A stretch of DNA of 31,533 nt from the NCBI GenBank assembly GCA_021734595.1, contig JAIPIO010000004.1:1-31533 (forward strand), read 5' to 3'. Shown piece by piece: positions 24,702-31,533 of this stretch. Made by a program: the position numbers and the translations under genes. Each line of letters starts with the position of its first letter. The first letter of the stretch is position 1. Source of the stretch: Kiritimatiellales bacterium. Its GTDB lineage: Bacteria; Verrucomicrobiota; Kiritimatiellia; Kiritimatiellales; Pontiellaceae. The notes beneath the pieces were generated by a model. That model saw only the letters and a program-made list of their open reading frames with translations, ran no database searches and was not told the DNA's origin.

Positions 24702-26476
24702 TATTCTCCACCCACCTGTTTCAATGGTTTTTCCTCTCCCGCCCCGAACACATCATCGGGGCCAACCCAACAAACCTGCAGCTGTTTCCGAACGGCACGT
24801 AGTGATGCCACCGGGGAAAGGGCTTGCTTCAAGATCGCTGGAGGAACCTGACCACGCACCAACATCGCTGATAAAAACGGAAGGCTTTTATTCCGTACTA
24901 TCAGGGCCACCGGCCCGGTTCGCTGACGCAGCAATGCTTTCAGCCCTTCCTCTAGCCCTTCCTCTATATCAATGGTTGGAATGGGGTCCGTGTAATCAAG
25001 GTAGAAGACCACATCGTTTACCTTGCAATCAAAGAGCGCCATGTCATCAGCCGTCCATGACCTGGAATCCGCCAGTTGTCGGAGCGATGCCGCAAACGCC
25101 TTTCTGGTCCGGAACACCTCTGTTTGGGGTTGCTGAAACGCAAAGAACATCCCCATAAGCAATGCCAATGATAACACCACCGCCCCCCATGAATTCTGCA
25201 TCATGCCGATCGGACGCCTTTGCGCGACGGCAAAAGGCAGCAGCCCCAGAACCCCCGCCGGAATCCCGCCATATTTCAGCAACGGAGGAAACACCATTGC
25301 ATAACGGCGTTCCAGCAGATCCATCACCAGCGGAGAAATCAGTTCCATCAGCACGGCAAGCAGACAGATGAACTTCATGGCCTTGACAACCAGCAAGCGC
25401 CAGCGCGGTTCCCATTCCTCGTTCAGAAAGAGCGAAATCTCCAGCATGAGAAACGGCAGCGCGGGTAGAATATAGTACCAACGGCGGGATCCGGATGCTG
25501 TGAAAAACAAAAAAACCAGCACAGTGGCCGCTGTCAGCCACTTTGTATTTGCATCCGATTTTGGATAGTTCTTAAGTGCGGCAACCACCGCAAGAACACC
25601 AAATAAGGAGAAGGGAAGCATGAGCCGCGGAACATGATAGAAATAGGAATAAACAGGGTCTTTATGATCAAAAGGATTGATGAACCGAGTGATGTTTTCC
25701 CTGATTACCAGATCGATTCCTGACAGGTTCCCCTCCGGCACCGTGCAACCCCCGGGCAGCGGCAGATGAGATGCTAGCAGGTACGGTACCAGATAGATCC
25801 CGAATCCAAGAAACATCGCCAGAAAATTGCTCAACCGAAGATGTTTCAACCACTGTTTTTCGCGAAGCAGAAACGGAAACAGTATCAACAGCGGAAGAAC
25901 CAGCGCTTCAGGCCCCTTGATCTGCGCCCCGGCAAAGCAAATCAGCCAAAAAACCAGATAGGTAATGAATCCGGGTTTATCCTTGCGGGCAAAAAACCAG
26001 GTAACGGATGCCATGATCATTGCCACATTGCCAATATCTGCCTGTCCCTGCCGAGCCCAGAATAAAAACCCATAACTTCCCAGCAGTAGCCAACCCGCCG
26101 TATAGGCAACCTTTTCCGACCACAGGATTTTTCCGAGACGGATCAGGCACCACAGTATAAACAACCCGGCCACGGCACTCGGCAACCGAGCCATCCATTC
26201 ATTGACCGTTCCAAATACAGCACCCAGCGCGGCTATCGGCCAATACGAAAACAACGGTTTGTCAAAATAAAGTTTCCCATTGATCACCGGGTGAAAAAAA
26301 TCCTGATAGTACAACATGTTCCTGGCAACCGCTGCCCAACGATTCTCCGATCCCCAAAGCGAATAGTTGCTCAGTCCGCAAAAGAGAAAGACCACCGCAA
26401 AAAACCAGAATAAAATTACGTTTGTAATCCTCCCCGTTCGAGCAGTCGCTTCGCTGATTGGTAGTTTGTCACGCAC
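24701..26476 (-). CDS. ArnT-like GT39 membrane protein with changed catalytic residues
   Basis: The 591-residue multi-pass protein aligns with the GT39 N-terminal region, but the key acidic pair differs. Where the other two copies have Asp-Glu it has Ser43-Glu44 (WGSENRWAAVARNML), and where they have Glu in FEKP/LEKP it has Asp72 (YFDKPLFSYW); the 29-residue spacing is kept. It starts with GTG at 26476, sharing one base with arnB's TAG. Either it is a degenerate, non-catalytic member or it handles another substrate; being kept intact between arnB and arnC argues that it has a function. The C-terminal soluble part (about 430-591) is longer than the bare transferase core. Confidence 0.82.
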   Translation of the reverse strand: MRDKLPISEATARTGRITNVILFWFFAVVFLFCGLSNYSLWGSENRWAAVARNMLYYQDFFHPVINGKLYFDKPLFSYWPIAALGAVFGTVNEWMARLPSAVAGLFILWCLIRLGKILWSEKVAYTAGWLLLGSYGFLFWARQGQADIGNVAMIMASVTWFFARKDKPGFITYLVFWLICFAGAQIKGPEALVLPLLILFPFLLREKQWLKHLRLSNFLAMFLGFGIYLVPYLLASHLPLPGGCTVPEGNLSGIDLVIRENITRFINPFDHKDPVYSYFYHVPRLMLPFSLFGVLAVVAALKNYPKSDANTKWLTAATVLVFLFFTASGSRRWYYILPALPFLMLEISLFLNEEWEPRWRLLVVKAMKFICLLAVLMELISPLVMDLLERRYAMVFPPLLKYGGIPAGVLGLLPFAVAQRRPIGMMQNSWGAVVLSLALLMGMFFAFQQPQTEVFRTRKAFAASLRQLADSRSWTADDMALFDCKVNDVVFYLDYTDPIPTIDIEEGLEEGLKALLRQRTGPVALIVRNKSLPFLSAMLVRGQVPPAILKQALSPVASLRAVRKQLQVCWVGPDDVFGAGEEKPLKQVGGE

Positions 26477-27624
26477 TATGAAATGACTTCCTTTATCGTA
26501 TGCACCACATCAGCGATATCACGATCTTCCATGTCCGGGAAAAGCGGCAGCGAGCAGATGCGGTCCGAATTCCACTCGGTGTTCGGCAGCATCCCGCGCC
26601 CCATCCCCATCGTTTCGGTATAGTATTTCTGGAGGTGAACCGCGCGGAAATGGAGGCCCGTTCCGATATTCTTTGTTTTCAGTTCGGCCATGAATTCATC
26701 ACGGCCCATGCCGCACCGGTCGATATCGACCCTGACAATGAACAGGTGCCAAGCATGCAGATGATCATAGTTGGGCGCACCCAGCGGAATGATCCCGGGA
26801 ATCTCTGCAAGCCGTTCTCGATACAATGCGGCAAGCCCGGCACGGCGTTGGTTAAACCCATCAAGGCGAGCGAGCTGTCCCAGACCGAGTACAGCTGCAA
26901 TGTCGGTCATGTTGTATTTATAGCCCGGTCGCATCACCTGTGCCTGCGGAACCCTGCCCAGTGCTTGCCGGTCAAACGCATCCACGCCCAACCCGTGGAA
27001 CTTGAGCGATTTAACCTTGTCGAGCAGCTTCGGATCATCCGAACAGACCATCCCACCCTCTCCGGTGGTCATGTTCTTGATGGGATGGAACGAAAAGATG
27101 GCCGTCCCTTTTCGACCGATCCGTTCGCCCTTGTATTCGGTCCCCGCCGCGTGGGCGGCATCCTCAACAATTGCAATGCCCCGTTCCGCCGCCAGTTCGC
27201 GGATCGGATCCATATCAACCGGGGCTCCCGCATAATGAACGGGAATGATCAGTCTCGTGCGCTCCGTGATGAGTGGCTCGATGGTCTCGCGGGATATCAT
27301 CAGCGTTTCGTTGTCCACATCGGCAAAAACCGGGATCGCACCCTGCAGGCAGATTAGATTCACAGTGGAAACCCATGTCATGGAGGGGGTAATCACCTCG
27401 TCGCCGGGACCGATGCCGAGCGCCTCCAGCACACAGTGCATCCCGCCCGTTGCCGAAGCGACAGCCACGGAACCACCTGCCCCGGTGTAGTCGCTGAACG
27501 CATCCTCCAGTTCCGCCGCATGGGGTCCGGTGGTAATCCAACCTGAGCGAAGCACATCGCCGACTGCGGCAATCTCATCCTCGGAAATGGACGGTTTTGA
27601 AAAAGGTAGAAAATCGGTTCTCAT
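26476..27624 (-). CDS. ArnB, UDP-4-amino-4-deoxy-L-arabinose-oxoglutarate aminotransferase
   Basis: The ATG at 27624 (MRTDFLPFSKPSISEDEI) is chosen over the upstream in-frame ATG at 27669 because AAAGGAAA lies before it, the homologues begin with this motif, and it overlaps the previous stop by one base (TGATG). The 382-residue fold-type I PLP enzyme has the DegT/ArnB features: SGWITTGP, VEDAAHAAG (Asp155, His158) and the PLP lysine Lys183 in FSFHPIKNMTTGEGGM. It converts UDP-Ara4O from ArnA to UDP-Ara4N using glutamate. Confidence 0.96.
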   Translation of the reverse strand: MRTDFLPFSKPSISEDEIAAVGDVLRSGWITTGPHAAELEDAFSDYTGAGGSVAVASATGGMHCVLEALGIGPGDEVITPSMTWVSTVNLICLQGAIPVFADVDNETLMISRETIEPLITERTRLIIPVHYAGAPVDMDPIRELAAERGIAIVEDAAHAAGTEYKGERIGRKGTAIFSFHPIKNMTTGEGGMVCSDDPKLLDKVKSLKFHGLGVDAFDRQALGRVPQAQVMRPGYKYNMTDIAAVLGLGQLARLDGFNQRRAGLAALYRERLAEIPGIIPLGAPNYDHLHAWHLFIVRVDIDRCGMGRDEFMAELKTKNIGTGLHFRAVHLQKYYTETMGMGRGMLPNTEWNSDRICSLPLFPDMEDRDIADVVHTIKEVIS

Positions 27625-29297
27625 CAGGGGTTTCCTTTCATCGTTGATGGCGCAAAAACATAAAAACACAGCTTGCAGAATTCGGCGTGATACACCGGCG
27701 TGGGCAGCAGCGGCAGCAATGGCACGATGCGCTCCGTATGGGCAGCCACCACCATTGCGCAGTCGCCACGCTCATTAAAAAGTTTCATGAACGCTTCCGG
27801 GGCTACACCCAGAAAGCGATACGCCGCTTCAGGATATCCGAGGCCATAGTCCAGCTCGCCCATGCTGTCCTTGATGTAGACATCGTCCCGCTTAAACCTG
27901 AAGCAGACCCCATGAAAGGTGCGCTTATCGGAAACGATGATGGCGCGGGCAGGAAGATGCCGCATTTGACGGGAGCAAAAGCCGTCCAGAGCGGTAGCGA
28001 TCGATTGCTGTTCGGGTATGCAAAACGGCGCGCCGAGTCCCAACGCAGCGGTGGTCAGACCGAACAGGATAAATTTATTCATCCCTTTACGATGCAGCGC
28101 CAGCCAGCCCACCAGCGCTGCGCCGGCGATACTGAAGAACGCAATGAAATATTTATGCAGTTCGCCATCCCCGTAAGGTTTAACCGCCGCGATGGGAAGC
28201 ACTCCTGCCAGTATAACGCCCATCAACGCCACAGCAAATATTCCGAACATGATCCAGGCCCCGATACGGAAAAATTTGTCCTTTCCCTGATCATGAAAAT
28301 CAAGGATGCCGATACCCAGCAGCATCGCAACCGGCGGGAAGCATGGCAGAATGTAGGTTCCGAGCTTGCCGGAGGAGGCCGAGAAAAAGAGAAAGGGAAG
28401 CACCAGCCAGAGCAGGCAGAATTGAACAAACGGCTCTTTCCAGCGTTTTTTTACAACCGCCACCAGCGGCACGGGAGCAATGAGACTCCACGGACACAAT
28501 CCGCCAATAAACACGGGGACAAAATACAAAAACGGTTGCGCGTGCTGGGCATGTTCTCCCGCAAAAAAGCGGCGGACGTGCTCTTCCCAGAAAAAGTACC
28601 GCCAGAAATCCGGCTCGCGCAACGCAATCGCAATACTCCACGGCAGCGCAACCGCAAGGGCCGCCAGCAGTGGAATCCAAGGCATGATGAAGAGCTCTTT
28701 CCATCGTCGCTGCAACAGCAGATAAGGGACAACAACGATTAAGGGGACTGCCAGTGCAATAAAGCCCTTCACTAAAAAGGCGCAACCCGCAAACAAACCC
28801 AGTCCGGCCAAGGCAAGAAATCGCTTCCTCGTTCCATTCTGCGTGGCGGAAGCCACATAAAAGCAGCACAGCGCCAAGGTGATAAAACAGGTCAGCATGT
28901 TGTCCAGCACACTGAATGTTCCCAAGGCTATAACCATGCTACTGCTCAGATAGATGAACGCTGACAGCGCCGCGGCCCGATCTCCCCGCTCCCTTTTCAT
29001 CAGAAGAAACAACGCCAAGGCGGTTATGCCGACCGAGAGCGCGGACATGAACCGAACCGCGAAATTGCTCTCCCCAAACACCGCCAAGGCACCGGCGTTC
29101 AGTACATGGCCCAGCGCCGGCTTTTCGAAATAGCGTACCCCGTTCAGGCGTGGAACCACGAAATCGCCGGAAGCCAGCATTTCCCGCGCAATCTCCCCAT
29201 ACCGCATTTCGTCCGGTGTAAAGAGCGGACGGGGGTTCAGCGGGAATAGATAGATTCCTGCAAACAGAAGTAATAATCCAATAGTTGTTTTTTGCAT
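27624..29297 (-). CDS. ArnT, lipid A 4-amino-4-deoxy-L-arabinosyltransferase
   Basis: The 557-residue GT39 protein is the copy closest to ArnT: TPDEMRYGEIAREML with Asp29-Glu30, VVPRLNGVRYFEKPALGH with Glu58 exactly 29 residues later, and NFAVRFMSALS. ArnT moves Ara4N from undecaprenyl phosphate to lipid A phosphates on the periplasmic face, lowering negative charge and giving polymyxin and cationic-peptide resistance. The ATG at 29297 is used; a GTG directly before it is an alternative. No strong ribosome binding site is visible. It is the first gene of the Ara4N operon; only 50 bp separates it from the micro-ORF upstream. Confidence 0.92.
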   Translation of the reverse strand: MQKTTIGLLLLFAGIYLFPLNPRPLFTPDEMRYGEIAREMLASGDFVVPRLNGVRYFEKPALGHVLNAGALAVFGESNFAVRFMSALSVGITALALFLLMKRERGDRAAALSAFIYLSSSMVIALGTFSVLDNMLTCFITLALCCFYVASATQNGTRKRFLALAGLGLFAGCAFLVKGFIALAVPLIVVVPYLLLQRRWKELFIMPWIPLLAALAVALPWSIAIALREPDFWRYFFWEEHVRRFFAGEHAQHAQPFLYFVPVFIGGLCPWSLIAPVPLVAVVKKRWKEPFVQFCLLWLVLPFLFFSASSGKLGTYILPCFPPVAMLLGIGILDFHDQGKDKFFRIGAWIMFGIFAVALMGVILAGVLPIAAVKPYGDGELHKYFIAFFSIAGAALVGWLALHRKGMNKFILFGLTTAALGLGAPFCIPEQQSIATALDGFCSRQMRHLPARAIIVSDKRTFHGVCFRFKRDDVYIKDSMGELDYGLGYPEAAYRFLGVAPEAFMKLFNERGDCAMVVAAHTERIVPLLPLLPTPVYHAEFCKLCFYVFAPSTMKGNP

Positions 29298-29347
29298 CAC
29301 GTCGGCATTTGACCATCATTTTTCAGAATATGATAAAGGAATAAAAA

Positions 29348-29443
29348 TCACCATTTCGTTAACTTCTTCCGCTTGCGAAACCGCTTCCGCTTCAGCCACA
29401 AAAGCATGCTTTCAAACAGAGGAATCTGAACATCATCTTCCAT
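29348..29443 (-). CDS. 31-residue basic micro-ORF coupled to the RND pump gene
   Basis: Its ATG shares one base with the RND gene's stop (TAATG at 29441-29445), the same coupling used by real gene pairs in this window. It encodes 31 residues: an acidic start (MEDDVQIPLF), a short hydrophobic patch (MLLWL) and a strongly basic end (KRKRFRKRKKLTKW), followed by TGA. The pattern would fit a small membrane-surface or nucleic-acid-binding peptide. It could equally be a chance frame. I recognise no family. Confidence 0.4.
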   Translation of the reverse strand: MEDDVQIPLFESMLLWLKRKRFRKRKKLTKW

Positions 29444-31533
29444 TATTTGGGCTCGTTCATCCTCGCTGAAACCAGTAAGTGGTAAAAGACCGGTGTGGCA
29501 ATGAGCGAGAGCAGGACGGAGATGGTCAGCGCACCCATGACGGCGACGGCGAGCGGGCGGAGCATGTCGGCGCCCGATCCCATGCCGTAGGCGATGGGCA
29601 GCATGCCAAGCAGCGTCGTCAGCGAGGTCATCAGCACCGGGCGTAGGCGGCGGCGACCGGAAAGGACGAGTGCCTCGGTGAGGGCGTGCCCCTCTTCCTG
29701 CAAATGGTCGACCATGTCGAGCATCAGGATGCCGTTCTTAGCCACGATGCCGATGCCGATGATGGCACCGAGGAAGGAGACAATATTGAGGGAAATCCCG
29801 GTCAGCAGCAGCGCGGCAATGGTGCCGAACATGGCCAGCACCGCCCCCAGAACGATGGCAATGGGCGCGGCAAAATTGCGGAATTCGAACAGCAATACGG
29901 TAAAGACCAGCACGATCGCCATCGCCAACACGACGAGCAGGTTGCGGAACGCCTCCTGCTGTTGGAGATAAAGTCCGGCGATTTCATAGCTGCCGTCCGG
30001 CAGCTCGGGATCCTGGCGAAGCTGATGGATGATCTCGCGCACGGCGCTGCCCATATCGCGTCCTTCGAGGCGGGCCGTCACGGAGACACTCTGCTGCATA
30101 TTGTCGCGGTGCAGTTCAATCTGCCCCGGCGCGACGATCAGATCGGCCAGCTGGGAAAGTTTTACGATTTCGCCACCCGGCGTGCGCAGCGGCAGGTCGC
30201 GCAGGTCGGCCATGGTAGCCAGCTTGCGGGAATCGGCCTTGATGCGGATATCAACGACCCGGTCGCCTTCCAGAATGGAGGTGACGGTGGTGCCGATCAT
30301 GGCGGCCTTGAGCGCGGCGGCGACCTCCGCCGTGTCCAGCCCATAACGGAGGGCGTCGGCAGCGCGCATCCGGAAGCTGATGGCGTTGCCGGTGTAGGCC
30401 AGGCCATCGAAGGTATCCACAATGCCGGGGACGCGCTGGATCATCTCCTCAACCTGCGGTGCCTTGCGCTTGAGGAAATCGACGTCGGTCGAATAGAGGC
30501 GGATTTCAATCGGGTCGGGTGCCCAGGCGAGGTCGCCGATCAGGTCGCCCAGCACGGTGGGAAACTCCCAGTCCAGACGCGGCGTTACGGTATTGAATTG
30601 TTGGCGCAGCTCCGACATGACATCTTCGGTGGAGCGCTCGCGAACCGGGTTGAGCTTAACGAGGAAATCGCCGGTATGCGGCTCGGCCACGGCAAGCGCC
30701 AGGCGCGCGCCGGTGCGGCGGGAATAGCTTTCCACCTCCGGGGTCCGTTTCAGGATTTCTTCCGCCTTCATCAGTTCGTGGTTGGTCTGTTTGAGGCTGG
30801 TGCCCGGCGGCGCGACATAGTCGATCACAAAGCCGCCCTCGTCCATGGGCGGCAGGAATTCGCTGCCGAGGCGGGGATAGAGCCCGATGCCCGCGGCCAC
30901 GATGAGCAGGCAGAAGCCTACCGCGATGCCGCGATGGTTCAGGGCGCTGCGGACCACCCGCTCGTAGATATGGATGATCGTGCGCAGGACCGGCCCGCCG
31001 GTTTCGTTGTTTCCTCCGCGTGTTTCCCGCCCGCGGATAATCCATGCGCCGATGGAGGGAATCAGGGTCACCGACAGCACCAGCGAGGTCAGCAGCGACA
31101 CCACCATCGTGATGGCCAACGCGCGGAAAAACACCCCGGCAATGCCATCGAGAAAGGCCAGTGGAATAAAGACCACCACCGGCGTCAGCGTCGAGGCCAA
31201 CAGCGGTTTCGCGATTTCGCTGATTGCCTGCTGGACGGCATCGATCCGGCGTTTGCCCTTGTTGATGTGGGTATAGATGGCTTCCACCACCACAATGGAG
31301 TCGTCGATAATGGCACCAATGGCGGCGGCGATGCCCCCGAGCGTCATCATGTTGCAGCTCATGCCGCTAAGCTTTAGCTCCAGCAAACTAAGCAGCACGG
31401 AGATGGGAATCACGAGGATCGCCACAAACGTGGTCCCCACGTGCTTCAGGAAAACATACAGCACCACCGTGGAAAGAAAGATTCCAAGCAACAAGGCCTC
31501 CCATGTGCTCCGCACGGATTCCTTCACGATTTC
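29443..31533 (-). CDS. RND-family efflux pump inner-membrane subunit, partial (N terminus outside window)
   Basis: The frame is open to the window's last base, so the gene continues beyond it. The visible ~696 residues begin just before helix 2; the proton-relay Asp pair of helix 4 is at residues 75-76 (GAIIDDSIVVVE, counted from the GTG at 31527), which corresponds to 407-408 in AcrB, so about 330 residues are missing. The periplasmic porter domain and the C-terminal helix bundle (VLVFTVLLFEFRNFAAPIAI..., GIGIVAKNGILMLDMV) follow in normal order, ending in a Glu-Pro-Lys C terminus. The substrate cannot be told; the layout fits HAE1/CzcA-like pumps that work with a periplasmic adaptor and TolC-like channel. 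Confidence 0.93.
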   Translation of the reverse strand, partial: EIVKESVRSTWEALLLGIFLSTVVLYVFLKHVGTTFVAILVIPISVLLSLLELKLSGMSCNMMTLGGIAAAIGAIIDDSIVVVEAIYTHINKGKRRIDAVQQAISEIAKPLLASTLTPVVVFIPLAFLDGIAGVFFRALAITMVVSLLTSLVLSVTLIPSIGAWIIRGRETRGGNNETGGPVLRTIIHIYERVVRSALNHRGIAVGFCLLIVAAGIGLYPRLGSEFLPPMDEGGFVIDYVAPPGTSLKQTNHELMKAEEILKRTPEVESYSRRTGARLALAVAEPHTGDFLVKLNPVRERSTEDVMSELRQQFNTVTPRLDWEFPTVLGDLIGDLAWAPDPIEIRLYSTDVDFLKRKAPQVEEMIQRVPGIVDTFDGLAYTGNAISFRMRAADALRYGLDTAEVAAALKAAMIGTTVTSILEGDRVVDIRIKADSRKLATMADLRDLPLRTPGGEIVKLSQLADLIVAPGQIELHRDNMQQSVSVTARLEGRDMGSAVREIIHQLRQDPELPDGSYEIAGLYLQQQEAFRNLLVVLAMAIVLVFTVLLFEFRNFAAPIAIVLGAVLAMFGTIAALLLTGISLNIVSFLGAIIGIGIVAKNGILMLDMVDHLQEEGHALTEALVLSGRRRLRPVLMTSLTTLLGMLPIAYGMGSGADMLRPLAVAVMGALTISVLLSLIATPVFYHLLVSARMNEPK

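Noticed and set aside
29686..31377. A 563-residue plus-strand frame, and similar long plus-strand frames at 5981-7270 and 26500-27357
   Set aside because: They lie opposite well-supported genes (RND pump, dehydratase, arnB) and are His/Gln/Arg-rich in the way antisense frames of GC-rich genes are.

Overview
The window looks like chromosomal DNA of a Gram-negative bacterium, most plausibly from the PVC group and perhaps Kiritimatiellota. This taxonomic guess rests on three things: the style of the exported protein at 726-2774 (an invasin-like Ig domain and a short C-terminal domain ending in 'GFFRV'), many intergenic palindromes of the type TTCCA...TGGAA, and a full set of outer-membrane lipid genes. 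No rRNA or marker gene is present to confirm it. Every gene I can support is on the minus strand, so transcription runs from high to low coordinates.

Layout in transcription order. (1) 29443-31533: the C-terminal two thirds of an RND efflux pump, cut by the window edge, followed by a 31-residue very basic micro-ORF. (2) 19144-29297: a compact 4-amino-4-deoxy-L-arabinose (Ara4N) lipid A operon in the order arnT, arnB, GT39, arnC, arnA, GT39, arnD. It has three GT39 ArnT-like membrane transferases and no visible arnE/arnF flippase. (3) 15330-19061: an LptF/LptG permease, a membrane transglutaminase-like protein and a LolC/E permease, separated by ~130-bp gaps filled with palindromes. (4) 7916-15273: a VapBC toxin-antitoxin pair with a promoter/operator palindrome, followed with mostly overlapping ends by a secreted W/F-P repeat protein, mlaE, mlaF, mlaD, a four-fold OB-fold membrane protein and a TctA-type permease. 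(5) 5129-7489: a membrane-bound WbpM/PglF-type nucleotide-sugar 4,6-dehydratase with a degenerate response-regulator receiver domain fused to its C terminus. (6) 3981-4739: a small exported or lipid-anchored protein and a two-helix membrane protein. (7) 3658-3910: a frameshifted Cys-rich small gene. (8) 567-2774: a secreted 682-residue protein with a 46-residue ORF behind it and a clear intrinsic terminator. (9) 1-487: a composite tandem repeat.

As a system, most of the window concerns the cell envelope: making and attaching Ara4N to lipid A (arn), moving LPS and lipoproteins (LptF/G, LolC/E), retrograde phospholipid transport (Mla) and O-antigen or capsule sugar synthesis (dehydratase). The least ordinary parts are the Ara4N operon with three GT39 enzymes, one of which has lost key acidic residues; the VapBC pair whose promoter seems to lead the Mla operon; the dehydratase-receiver fusion; and the palindromic repeat family, which occurs between genes and also in frame inside them.
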